Of a DNA stretch of 64,000 nucleotides, positions 16,723 to 25,887 are shown piece by piece; position 1 is the stretch's first letter; each line of letters opens with the position of its first letter. Location: positions 124,001 to 188,000 of the forward strand of contig CAVQIP010000030.1 in assembly GCA_963712565.1 (NCBI GenBank), in the 5' to 3' direction. Source of the stretch: VAZQ01 sp963712565 (lineage in GTDB: Bacteria; Pseudomonadota; Alphaproteobacteria; Rhizobiales; Xanthobacteraceae). A program made the translations under genes and the position numbers. Below the pieces are notes generated by a model. The model was given only the letters and a program-made list of their open reading frames with translations. It was not told the origin of the DNA and made no database searches.

Positions 16723-17895
16723 ATGATCAGCGAAGCCGATGCGCGATTGGGTGTTGCGACCGCCGACATGGTCGCGTGGACGCGCGCCTTCGTCCGTCAT
16801 CCCAGTCCGCAGACCGAGCGCTTCGAGCAGGAGCCGCAGGTGCAGAGCTTCATCGGCGGCGAGGTCGTTCCGCTGTTGCAACGGCTCGGCCTGCCGTGGC
16901 GGCGCGACCGCATGGGCAATCTCTTGGTCGAGCTCGGGCCGCAGCGCGCCGACAGGAGCCTGATGCTGATGGCCTACGCCATGACGCATCCGGCGAACCG
17001 CATGCACGATCCTTATGCCGGCGAGCTGATCGAGGATGCGACCGGCGCCCATGTGCGCGGCCGCGGGGTGTCGGAGCAGAAAGGCTCGCTCGCCGCGGCG
17101 CTGGCGGCGGTGAAGACCGCCGCCGACCGCCTCGCCTTGCGCGGCCGTCTGGTGTTCACGGTGAGCACGGCGGGCGAGACCGGCCGGCACGACGCCGCCA
17201 TCAGCATCTGCGAGGCGTTGGGTTTTTTCCCCAAGCTCGCCGTCATCGTGATCGGAACGACCGGGCGGGTGGCGCTCGCCAACAAGGGCCGCATCGACGC
17301 CATCGTCACCGTGCGCGGCAAGGCCGCCCACAGCAGCACACCCTGGGTGGGCGTGAACGCGATCGACGGCGCGCGCCGCGTGCTCGAGTGTGTCGCGGCG
17401 GTCGATGTCGGCGGACACGAACACGCGGGCCTCGGCCGGGCGACGCTCACCCCCACCTCCATGCGCTCGTGGCCGGAGGCGACCCACACCGTGCAGGACG
17501 AAGCCCGTCTCGTGTTCGACCGGCGGCTCCTCCCCGGCGACGATCCGCAGGCCGCATTTTCCGCCATCGCCGCGGCGGCGGACATCGGCGAGCCGTGGCA
17601 GGTCAAGACCGAGTTCGGCCCGTTCATGTATCCCGCCGAGATCGCTCCCGACGGCGCATTCATGCGCGCCGTCAGCGGCGGATGCCGGCGCATGGGCTTG
17701 CCGTCGCCGCCGACCTTTCACAGCCACGGCGCGCTCGACGCCGGCTTCTTCTGCTTCAAGGGCGCCGAGGCCGCGATGTGGGGGCCGGGCGCGATCGAGC
17801 AATGGCACTCCGAGGACGAGCGCATCGCGGTCACCGATCTCGCGGCCGGCGCCGTCTCCTACCTCGGCATGATCGAGGAGTATCTTTGCCGATGA
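16723..17895 (+). CDS. Divergent M20-family peptidase-like hydrolase, paralogue B
   Basis: This 390-residue protein is the homologue of the minus-strand gene at 8944-10164 and carries the same unusual substitutions: AYAMTHP (residues 84-90) where M20 enzymes have GHxDxVP, GRGVSEQKG with Glu118 for Asp, and STAGETGRHDA where EE is expected. It also shares KAAHSSTPWVGVNAIDGA, the THTVQDEARLVFDRRLLPG stretch and the GPFMYPAE segment. The ATG at 16723 has GGGAG eight bases upstream and is preferred over ATG at 16711. The stop overlaps the OCD start (ATGA), so the two proteins are made together. Its activity, if any, should differ from classical di-zinc M20 chemistry. Confidence 0.82.
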   Translation: MISEADARLGVATADMVAWTRAFVRHPSPQTERFEQEPQVQSFIGGEVVPLLQRLGLPWRRDRMGNLLVELGPQRADRSLMLMAYAMTHPANRMHDPYAGELIEDATGAHVRGRGVSEQKGSLAAALAAVKTAADRLALRGRLVFTVSTAGETGRHDAAISICEALGFFPKLAVIVIGTTGRVALANKGRIDAIVTVRGKAAHSSTPWVGVNAIDGARRVLECVAAVDVGGHEHAGLGRATLTPTSMRSWPEATHTVQDEARLVFDRRLLPGDDPQAAFSAIAAAADIGEPWQVKTEFGPFMYPAEIAPDGAFMRAVSGGCRRMGLPSPPTFHSHGALDAGFFCFKGAEAAMWGPGAIEQWHSEDERIAVTDLAAGAVSYLGMIEEYLCR

Positions 17896-18920
17896 GCGCG
17901 GCCGACAGCGTCCTCTTCATCGACTACGCCACCACCGTGAAGCTGCTTTCGGTGCCCGAGGCGATGGCGATCTGCGAGGACGTCTTTCGCATGCATGCGC
18001 GCAATTCGGTGCAATGGTCGGTGCCGCCGAGCCAGAAGCTCGACGTCGGCGCGCCCTTTCACAACCACTGGCACGTCAAGACCGTGATCCTGGAGGACGA
18101 GCCGATCGCGGGCGTGCGGCTCTACTCCTATTACGACGACGGCGTGCGCAACACCGTCGGCCGGCTCGACTGCGCGCGCTACATCGCTCTCGCCGATCCC
18201 AGGACCGGGCAGCCGCTCGCCATCGTGGACGAGCATTGGACCTACGCCATCCGCAGCGCCGCCGCCGCGATGGTCGCGCTCAAATGGCTGGGGCCGAAAG
18301 CGCCGCGCCGGCTCGGGCTCGTCGGGGTCGGCACCATGGGCGAGAATTGCCTGCGCTGCCTGCGGCACCTCTACCGCTTCGACGAGATCATCTGCACGTC
18401 GCGCCGCAAAGAAACCCGCGAAGCCTTCGCGGCGAAATGGTCGAAGGCACTCGGCATCCCGGTGCGGCCGCTCGACAGCGTGGAGGAGGTGGTGCGCAAC
18501 GCCGACATCGCCGTCGGCGGCACCACCCGCACCGACATCGTCAGCCGCGAACCGTGGGTGCAGCGCGGGGCGACCTTCGTTTCGCTGGCGCGCCGCGAGA
18601 TGGATCCGGCCGGCTGGGCGAAGTTCGACAAGACCGTCATCGACGACTGGGACTGCAACATGACGGTGCGCGAATTCCGCGACATGATCGAGGCCGGCGA
18701 GTTCGATCGCGCCCGCCTGCATGCCGACATCGGCGAGGTGGTCGCCGGCCGCAAGGCAGGCCGCGAACGCGACGACGAACGCATTCTCATCCACACCACC
18801 GGCATGGTGTCGCACGACATCGGCATCGCCTGGCGCATCTACCAGAGGGCCGCCGCGCAGGGTCTGGGGATCGCGCTGCCGACGGCGCTGGCGCAGCAGG
18901 CGGCGGGGCCGAAGGATTGA
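17892..18920 (+). CDS. Ornithine cyclodeaminase/mu-crystallin family protein, paralogue B
   Basis: This 342-residue OCD-family protein is a close paralogue of the gene at 13563-14564. The Rossmann motif LGLVGVGTMG is again at residues 141-150, with FHNHWHVKTV, GVRLYSYYDDGVRNTVG, NADIAVGGTTR and GRERDDERILIHTTG. The start at 17892 lies inside the end of the divergent M20 gene (ATGA), so translation is coupled. A divergent M20 plus OCD pair thus appears twice in this region, once on each strand. A pathway that hydrolyses an N-acyl or peptide compound and then processes the released amino acid is plausible but inferred. Confidence 0.88.
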   Translation: MSAADSVLFIDYATTVKLLSVPEAMAICEDVFRMHARNSVQWSVPPSQKLDVGAPFHNHWHVKTVILEDEPIAGVRLYSYYDDGVRNTVGRLDCARYIALADPRTGQPLAIVDEHWTYAIRSAAAAMVALKWLGPKAPRRLGLVGVGTMGENCLRCLRHLYRFDEIICTSRRKETREAFAAKWSKALGIPVRPLDSVEEVVRNADIAVGGTTRTDIVSREPWVQRGATFVSLARREMDPAGWAKFDKTVIDDWDCNMTVREFRDMIEAGEFDRARLHADIGEVVAGRKAGRERDDERILIHTTGMVSHDIGIAWRIYQRAAAQGLGIALPTALAQQAAGPKD

Positions 18921-18955
18921 TCCCGAATCCTGTGGATTAGTTCGGCCTCACTTTA

Positions 18956-19105
18956 TTGCTGTCGTTCCCGCGCAAGCGGGAACCCATATTCCAGAGCCGG
19001 TGGTTATGGGTCCCCGCAACGGGGGTCCCCGCGACGCTCGCGTCGCGGGGTGCCCTGCGCGGGGACGACAATCATACGAACTGATCAACCGAATCGGTAT
19101 GAAAT
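18956..19105. repeat. Composite palindromic intergenic repeat with TGATCAACCG tail
   Basis: The region holds GTCGTTCCCGCGCAAGCGGG, then ATGGGTCCCCGCAACGGGGG, then CGCGACGCTCGCGTCGCG and GCGCGGGGACGAC, each self-complementary. Ten bases later it ends in ACTGATCAACCGAATCGGTAT. The same order, a GGGGACGAC block followed by a TGATCAACCG block, occurs at 32860-32895, and a decayed form at 44710-44755. It fills the gap between the convergent OCD and amidohydrolase genes. Confidence 0.65.
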
Positions 19106-19148
19106 ACAAATTCCACAGGGTGGCTAAAAGTCGTGCCGCCGGCGCTGC

Positions 19149-20205
19149 TCACGCCGCGGATTGGCTGAGCGCGGATTTCGCCGCGTCCGCGCTGTGCACA
19201 CCGGATTGCACCGGATCGCGCAGGCCGAGAATGCGCCGCGCGTTGCCGTAGAAGATCTTTTCCTGGTCCGCCTGCGACAGCCCGACCTGGTCCAGCAGCG
19301 CGAGCGCCGTCGCCGGGTCCCAGCATGGATAGTCGGTGCCGTACATCACGTGGTCGATGCCGTAATAGTCGATCGCGAACTTCATTCCGGGCATATGGGG
19401 CGAGACCGTGTCGGTATACATGCGCTTGAGGTAGTCGCTGGCGGGCCGCGGAAGCTTCGCCTTCTCCGTGTTCTTGTCCATGCGGCCGGACTGGTAGGGC
19501 AACGCGCCGCCGGTGTGCGACATGACGATCTTGAGGTTCGGATGGCGCTCCATGACGCCGGAGAGAACGAGCCGCATCGCCGCCACGCTCACTTCGATCA
19601 CCCGGCCGAGGCTGAGATGCAGCGCGCCGTCGTAGCCGTCGAGCATGTCCACGAACACGGCGTCGGTCGGATGCAGGAACATGGGCAGGCCGAGCTGCTC
19701 GCACCCGGGCGTAGAAGGGCTCGAGGCGCTCGGCATCGATGCGAGGGTCGCTGCCGATGCTGCCGGGCAGGTTCACGCCCATCAGCCCCAGGCGATCGAC
19801 CGCATCGTCGAGCACGTCGATGGCGATCTTGGTATCGACCAGCGGCACCGCCGCGCTCGCCCACAGCCGGCCGGGATATTTGCGCTGGGCGCCCGCCATC
19901 TCCTCGTTCCACTGGATGGCGAGGTCGCGCCCCTCCTCGGCCGGCAGGTCGGAGAAGTAGACCGAGAGCGGCCCGATCGAGCACACCACGTCGACCTGAT
20001 GGCCGAGCCGGTCCATGTGCTCGAGCTGCCGGTCGAGATCGAACCATTCGGCCCAGCTGTTGAGCACGTAGTCGCCGCCGTCCTGGCGCCAATAGGTGTA
20101 GCCGCCGATGTCGTTGACTGCGGCGCGCGGATAGCTCTTGCGCTTGCACAGCCGGTCGGAAACCGAGCGCGGCCACCAGTGAAAATGGGAATCGATGATG
20201 TGCAT
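19149..20205 (-). CDS. Amidohydrolase-family (ACMSD-like) metal-dependent hydrolase (frameshifted)
   Basis: The protein is a TIM-barrel metal-dependent hydrolase of the amidohydrolase_2/ACMSD type, the group that includes decarboxylases of aromatic and pyridine acids. It opens MHIIDSHFHWWP, the N-terminal HxH metal motif, and later has MFLHPTDAVF, KIVMSHTGGALPY and the metal-binding YGTDYP. The frame breaks near 19708 (GCCCGGGTGCGAG): RLEPFYARV is followed one base out of phase by CEQLGLPMF. The length of 1057 bp has one base too many. It is the last gene of the long minus-strand cluster. The substrate is unknown; nearby Rieske and ThDP enzymes point to aromatic or carboxylate breakdown. Confidence 0.85.
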
Positions 20206-20306
20206 GGCGATACTCCCGCGGCGATTCTAGGGGCCGCCCGGTTCGACGTAAAGGCGGTTCGCCGACGCTAGGCCGGCTCCCGGTCGCGCGAGCCTTCCGC
20301 GCCGGG

Positions 20307-20916
20307 TCAAATCCAGCGATAGCCGTAGCTGCGGATCGATCCGATGAGCCGGCTGAGCGCCGACGGGGTCGCGTCCTCGGCGACCGCGGCGCCGACCAGC
20401 CAGGTGCGGCCGTGGACTTCGAGGCCGCGAACGTCGGCGCGGCCCGCGAACATGGTGCGGTTGCACCACAGGCCGCCGAAGCACTCGCTGTCCTGCAGCG
20501 AGGCCGCGCCGGCGAAGCGGGTCTGATCGAGCGAGAGGTTGCCGTAGCAGCTCATGCGGTCGAGAAAGGCCGCGTCGCCGAATTCGGCCCGGTCGAAGCA
20601 GGCGACGCCGTGGAATTCGGCGCCCGAAAAGGTGGCGCCGCGGCGAAAACGCGCCCGGTCGAAGCGCGCATCGCTGAGAAACCTCGCCGCCGAAAAATTC
20701 GCCGGTGCATTGAAGGTGCAATCGCTGAACCAGGCGAGCCCCTGGAACAGCGCGCGGCGCAACGTCACCGGAGCGTTGAAAGTCGAGCCGGAAAAATCCA
20801 TGTGAGGAAGCGCGGCGTCCTCGAGCTCGAGCGGCTCGTCGATGGTGAGGCCGCGCAGGTCCTCGACCTCGCCACGCCGCAGCGGCTTCGCCAGCTTGGC
20901 CAGATACTGAATTCAT
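20307..20916 (-). CDS. Pentapeptide-repeat-like protein (probable frameshift near the start)
   Basis: The clear part, from 20801 down to 20307, is 164 residues of pentapeptide-type repeats (A(D/N)(L/F)xx pattern), for example FSGSTFNAPVTL, FSDCTFNAPANFSAARF, FSGAEFHGVACFDRAEF and NLSLDQTRFAGAASL. These fold as a right-handed beta-helix. Upstream the same frame remains protein-like (YLAKLAKPLRRGEVEDLRG) back to about 20910. An ATG at 20916 overlaps the stop of the ThDP enzyme as ATGA but is one base out of frame, so a start at 20916 plus one indel is the likely true gene. There is no signal peptide or membrane segment, and I cannot assign a function. Confidence 0.6.
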
Positions 20917-22601
20917 GCGCTTCCCGCCGCGCCCGCCGGCGGGCCGGCAAAGGCTTGTGCGAACGGACCGATCGCAACCATGTCGACCTCGACCAGTTGC
21001 GGCCCGCGTGCCGCCAATGCCCGGTCCAGCGCCGGCTCGAAATCCTCGATGCGCGACACCCTCTGATGCGCAAGGCCGAGCGCCGCAGCGACGAGCTTGA
21101 AATCCGGCGTGTGCAGGTCGGCGTAGTGCCGGCGGCCGCCGAATTGCGCGTCCTGGATGTTGCGGATGACGCCGTAGCCGCGATCGTTCATCAGCACGAA
21201 CACGATGTCCGCGGCGACGTCGACCACGGTCGCAAGCTCGCCGAGATTGACCATGACGCCGCCGTCGCCGACGAGCGCGACCGTCTTTTCCGGCGACCCG
21301 GCCAGCGCCGCCCCGACGGCCATGGCAACGCCCTGCCCGATTCCGCCGCCCAGCGCGTGGACGCCGAGATGCGGCGCCGCCAGGTGCACATAGCGGTTGC
21401 CGAAGGTGCTGTTCGCGAGCGTGACGTCGCGCACGAACGGATGTCGCACCTCGCGCGAGGCGCGCTCGCAGCGCGTCGGCCACCACCCGGTAGGGACCGA
21501 GCGCCGCCGCCAGCTTGTGCTCGGATTGCGCACGCGCGGTCGCGACATCCGCGAGAAATTTCGCATCGACGTCGAGCCTTGCGGGCAGGCGGTCGCACAG
21601 CCCCTCCAGCGCGGCCGCGGCATCGGCGTTGATGAAGAGATCGACGGCATAGTTGCGCGCGGCCTGGCCGGCATCGGCGTCGATCTGAACGAGCGGTCGC
21701 GGCAGCCGCATCGTGTTGTTGCGCGTCTCGTTGCCGCGCAGCCGCGAGCCGACCACGATCATGAGATCGGCGCGGGCGTAGATCGCCTGCGCCTCCGGCG
21801 TCATGTTGTAGGCGCCGAGCGTGTGCCGGTGCGTTTCCGGCACCGACCGCGCGACCGTTGGTGCTGGTCACGACCGCGAAGCCGCGTTCGGCCAGGTCGA
21901 GCGCCGGCGCGCCCGCCGCGCGCGCGCCGCCGCCGAGCCACAGCATCGGGCGCTTGGCACGCCGCACGAGCGTCGGCCAGCGCGTCGAGCAGTTTCGGAT
22001 CGGCGGCCTGCGGCGCGATCGGGCCGATGCCGATATGGTCGGGGCGCGGGATTTTTTCGCGCTGCACGTCGATGGGGATTTCGAGCGCGACCGGTCCGCG
22101 CGGCGCCGTGAGCGCGGCCCGCGCCGCCGCTTCCACCATGCCGACCGCGGTGCGGCCTTCCCACACGCGGAAATAGCCCTTGGAGACCGCGCGCAGCATG
22201 TCGGCCTGCCGCGGCACGTCGTGGATGGCGGCGCGATCGCGGTCCATGTAGGGGCGGTCGATCTGGGAGGTGATGTGGAGCACCGGCGAACCGGCGGTGA
22301 GCGCCTCGACCTGCGAGCCCGCGGCGTTCCCGGCCGCCGTTCCGGTGCTGGTGATGACGACGCCGAGCGCGCGCGCAACGCGCGCATAAGCGTCCGCCAT
22401 GCTCATCGCGCCCGCTTCGCCGCGCGCCGGCACGAAGCGGATGCGGTTGTGCCGCGCGATGGCGTCCAGGATCGGCATGTTGTGGATCGAGATGACGCCG
22501 AACACCGTCGTCACGCCGATCTCGGCCAGCGCGTGGGCGATGAGGTCGCCCACGGGCTCTTCGGTCGAGACGAGCTGCGGTGACGGCACGGCGGCGGTCA
22601 T
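20913..22601 (-). CDS. Thiamine-diphosphate-dependent acetolactate synthase-like enzyme (three frameshifts)
   Basis: The pieces together make a full-length three-domain ThDP enzyme of the acetolactate synthase/benzoylformate decarboxylase type. The N-terminal domain has IGVTTVFGVISIHNMPI and the catalytic glutamate in PARGEAGAMSMADAYAR. The middle domain has KRPMLWLGGGARAAGAP. The C-terminal domain has the ThDP motif ALVGDGGVMVNLGELATVVD and VLMNDRGYGVIRN. Breaks lie near 21965, 21852 and 21460; all three have the same phase, so the total length is still a multiple of three. I chose ATG at 22601 because GAGGA stands nine bases before it. It follows the SDR gene by 12 bases. The substrate, a 2-oxo acid, is not identified. 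Confidence 0.85.
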
Positions 22602-22613
22602 TACTTGCATTCC

Positions 22614-23406
22614 TCAAATATGCCGCGAGGCGCCGCCGGAAATCTCAAGCTGGGCGCCGGTGATGAAGCCCGCGGCGGGCGAGCAGAGAAAGGCGATGGC
22701 GCGGGCGACCTCGTCGGGCTCGCCCAGCCGCTGCATGGGAATATGCCGCGTGCGGGCGACCTCGGCGTACCATTGCGCGCGGGTCTGGGCGGGGTCCGTG
22801 CGCGCCGCGAAGCGCCGCTCCCACTGTCCGGAATCGATCAATCCCAGCATCACCGAGTTGACGCGGATGCGCGGGGCGAATTCGCGCGCCAGCGATTTCA
22901 CCAGGCTCTGGGCGCCGGCGCGCGCCGCCGCAGTCGCGACCATGTAAGGCTCCGGCTGATAGGCAAGCAGCGAGTTGACGGCCAGGATCGCCGCCGCGTC
23001 GCTCTTGTCCAGCAGCGGCTTGAAGGCGCGTACCGGATAAATCTGGCTGAAGAATTTCAGCTCGAGTTCTTCGCGCCAGGCTTCGTCCGTCGTGTCCGCG
23101 AAGGTCGACATGCGGGCCTGGCCGGCATTGTTGACGAGGATGTCGCAGCGGCCCAGCCATTGCTCGACCGCGGCGGCGAAGTTCTCGACCGCGCTCTTGT
23201 CTGAGCACGTCGCATTGCACGGCGAGCAGCCGGCTCGCCGCCGCATTGCCCAGCAACGACGATTTCGCCGCCGCGAGCCGCGCCTGGTCGCGGCCGCAGA
23301 TCGCGACCGCGGCGCCTTCGGCCAGCAGCAGGCGCGCGGTGGCGAGCCCGATGCCGGAGGTCCCGCCGGTGACGACGGCAACCTTGTCCTGCAGCCCCAG
23401 ATCCAT
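22614..23406 (-). CDS. Short-chain dehydrogenase/reductase (frameshifted)
   Basis: This SDR-family oxidoreductase has the N-terminal nucleotide-binding motif VAVVTGGTSGIGLATA, then NNAG in CDILVNNAGQARM. The catalytic serine and tyrosine fall in LAVNSLLAYQPEPYMVATAAA, where the usual YxxxK lysine is not obvious. A C-terminal FITGAQLEISGG is present. The frame breaks near 23205 (CTCAGACAAG); removing one A gives CDVLDKSAVENF. The length of 793 bp has one base too many. The start at 23406 is the ATG of MDLGLQDK. It lies between the IclR regulator and the ThDP gene in the same direction. Confidence 0.82.
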
Positions 23407-23461
23407 CCGCTTCAACCCGCGCCGACGCCCGGCCGGCGGACGGCGTTTTCAGTGCGATCGT

Positions 23462-24316
23462 TCATTCTCCGGCCTCGACCAGGGCTCGCTTCACGCCGTG
23501 GCGTGCGGCACCAGCGCCGACCCACCCGAGACGGCGGGAAATCTCCGTGCCGGCCATTCGCAGCTTGTCGCCGATGATCGCCCGCCGCCCCTCCTCCGCG
23601 AACGCGCCAACGGGTCCCGACACGTTGATCGCGCCGACCGGCATCCCGGCAAAATCGAACACCGGCACCGCCGCCGAACCGATGCCGCGTTCGAAATGCG
23701 CTTCGCTCCAGGCAATCCCGGCGCGCCGGTCCTTCTCGGCCTTGGCCCGCAGCGCCGCCAGCGTCGTCGAAGTATGCTCGCTGAAGCGCTGCAATTCCTT
23801 GCCGGCATAGAGCCGCTCGAGCTCGACCGGCGGCATGAACGCGAGCAGCATCCGGCCCATGGTGGTGGCATGCGCCGGCAGCCGGCTGCCGACGCGGATG
23901 TTGCTGGCGAGCGGCGTGTTCGGCGTGCGGCGGACGAGATAGAGCACGTCGGTCCCGTCCAGCACACCGAGATGGGCCGAAAGCTGCAAAGTCTCCGCCA
24001 GCGCCGTCAACACCGGCACCGCCACCTGCACCAGGTCCTGCGAGAACAGCGCGCGCGCCCCCACCTCGAGTAGCGCCAAGCCGACCTGAAATCCGGCGCC
24101 GTTCGGACGCCGTTCCACGAAGCCCTCGGCCTCGAGGGTGTGAAGGAGGCGCAGCAGAGTGGTGCGGTTGATCTTCAGCGCCTTCGCGGTCTCGCTCATG
24201 TTGAGCACCGGATTGCCTTCGGCGACGTGGCGAATGAGCCGCACCGCCCGTTGCACCGGCGGGGCGATATAGGGTCCGGCCGCGGCGGCTCGTTTGCGCT
24301 TCACCTTGTCACGCAT
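23462..24316 (-). CDS. IclR-family transcriptional regulator
   Basis: This intact 284-residue regulator has an N-terminal winged helix-turn-helix (AVRLIRHVAEGNPVLNMSE, then ALKINRTTLLRLLHTLEAEG) and the C-terminal IclR effector domain (residues about 90-270, with FSEHTSTTLAAL and AAVPVFDFAGMPVGAINVSG). IclR proteins bind palindromic operators and respond to small aromatic or carboxylic effectors. It overlaps the end of the hydrolase gene by eight bases (ATGCGTGA) and lies inside the catabolic cluster, so it probably controls that cluster. The inverted repeat at 29600-29623 in the divergent promoter region is a candidate operator (inference). Confidence 0.92.
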   Translation of the reverse strand: MRDKVKRKRAAAAGPYIAPPVQRAVRLIRHVAEGNPVLNMSETAKALKINRTTLLRLLHTLEAEGFVERRPNGAGFQVGLALLEVGARALFSQDLVQVAVPVLTALAETLQLSAHLGVLDGTDVLYLVRRTPNTPLASNIRVGSRLPAHATTMGRMLLAFMPPVELERLYAGKELQRFSEHTSTTLAALRAKAEKDRRAGIAWSEAHFERGIGSAAVPVFDFAGMPVGAINVSGPVGAFAEEGRRAIIGDKLRMAGTEISRRLGWVGAGAARHGVKRALVEAGE

Positions 24317-25141
24317 GGGCGTTCGCCCGGCTCGCGGCGATTTCGAAAATGGCGCGCGCGACCTCCGCCGGCTGCTCCTGGCAGACCGCGTGGCCGGCAT
24401 CGGCGATCTCGCGATAAACCTGCCGCTGCGATGGCCCGCGCAAGGCCTCGAACACGCGACGCACGTTCGCGGGCGGCGTGATGCGGTCTTGCGCGCCGAC
24501 CAGGACCGCGGTTGGGACGTCGACTTTCGCCGCGTCGTCCAGCAGCCGACCGCCGGCAAGCAGGCGCGCGGCCTGGTCGTAGCCCGGGCGGCGAATCGCC
24601 GCCATGGCATGCTCGACCGTCCGCAGGACGTCCGGACGCGCGGCGGGATCGGCGAGCAGGCTCGGCGCCCGCGCGGCGGCGAACCTTTCGGGCCCCAGCC
24701 GGTCGAGCGCATCGATCCGATCCGCAACCGCCGGCGGCAACGCCTCGCCTTTGCCGGTGCCATGGCCGAGCGCGGGCGAGATCAGAACGAGCGCCGCGAC
24801 CCGCCGCGCCGAAGTGAGCGCAAAGCGGGCCGCGATCAAGGCGCCGAGCGAATGACCGACCAGGACGCAGCGCGACAGGTCGAGAGCGGCGAGCAGCCGC
24901 TCCAACGCCGCCGCATAGTCGGAGGCGTCGGGCCAGCTTGACGGGAAGCGGCGGCGAGTCGCCATAGCCGGGCGCATCCCAAGCGAGCACGCGATGGCGC
25001 GGCGCGCATGCCTGCATCAAGCGGCGCGAACGAGCGCGCGTTGCTGCCGATCCCGTGCAGCAGCACGACCGGCATGCCTGCGCCGCCCTCGCAAGCGAGG
25101 TAGCAGAGACCTGCGGCCGAGCCCTGCCTGATCTCGGTCAT
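24309..25141 (-). CDS. Alpha/beta hydrolase (two frameshifts)
   Basis: This is an alpha/beta-fold hydrolase of about 276 residues. The oxyanion-loop motif VVLLHGIGSNARSF, the strand LAWDAPGYGDS, the nucleophile elbow VLVGHSLGALIAARF and the C-terminal histidine in EIADAGHAVCQEQP are all present, but they fall in three frames. The breaks are near 25010 and 24945, both of +1 type (length 833 bp). The ATG at 25141 overlaps the SDR stop as ATGA, and the end overlaps the IclR start. In aromatic-degradation clusters such proteins cleave ring-fission products or enol-lactones; here that is inference. Confidence 0.8.
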
Positions 25142-25885
25142 GTGAACACGAAGCCGGCGCCGACCGGCAGCACCTGGCCGGTGAGCGCCAGCGCCCCTGG
25201 CGTCAGCAGGAACACGACCGTGTCGACGATGTCTTCCGGATGTTGCGGCCCGGGGACCGCGCGTCCGTCCTCGTACAGACGGTGGCGCTCCGCCGGGACG
25301 TATTCGGTCGCCTCGCTGCGCAGGATGCCCGGCGCCACCACGGTCACGCCGATGCCGCGCGGCCCGAGCTCGCGCGCGAGCGAGCGCGTCATCGCGATCA
25401 CGGCGCCCTTGCTGGCGACATAGGCGAGCAGCCGCGGCGCGCCCCACAGCGCGGTGTCGGAGGCGATGTTGACGATGCGGCCGTGCCCGCCGGCGGCAAA
25501 CAGCGGCGCCAGGGCGCGCGTGACCAGCCAGGTGCCGCGCACATTCACCCGCATCACGCGATCCCAGAGCTCGAGATCGATCTCGTCGAAGTTCTTGCCG
25601 CCGACATTGGTCGCAATCGCCGCATTGTTGACGAGGCCATGAATCTCGCCTTCGCGCTCGGCGACGTCGCGGGCAAAAGCCGTAATCGAATCCGGGTCAT
25701 CGAGATCGACCGGCACGAAGCGCGCCTCGGTCATCTGGCCCAACTCCTCGGCGACCCCGCGGCCGGCGTCTTCGAGGATGTCGCCGAGCACCAGGCACGC
25801 GCTCTGCCCTGGCGCAGGCCCGCGCGATGGCACGCCCGACGCCGCGCGCGGCGCCGGTGACGACGATCGTGCGCCCGGCGAGCAT
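25138..25885 (-). CDS. Short-chain dehydrogenase/reductase (frameshifted)
   Basis: This SDR-family oxidoreductase starts MLAGRTIVVTGAARGVGRAI, the nucleotide-binding loop, and after a break near 25812 continues with CLVLGDILEDAGRGVAEELG, GLVNNAAIATN, IVNIASDTALWGAPRLLAYV (catalytic serine and tyrosine) and ASKGAVIAMTRSLAREL. The catalytic YxxxK motif is complete (YVASK). The length of 748 bp has one base too many. The gene starts two bases after the Rieske oxygenase stop and overlaps the hydrolase start by ATGA. It may oxidise a cis-dihydrodiol or alcohol made by the oxygenase (inference). Confidence 0.85.
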
Positions 25886-25887
25886 CC

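Noticed and set aside
14790..16769. A 659-codon minus-strand open frame opposite the M20 gene
   Set aside because: Only its last 122 codons (the cupin) are protein-like; the rest mirrors the canonical M20 gene on the plus strand.
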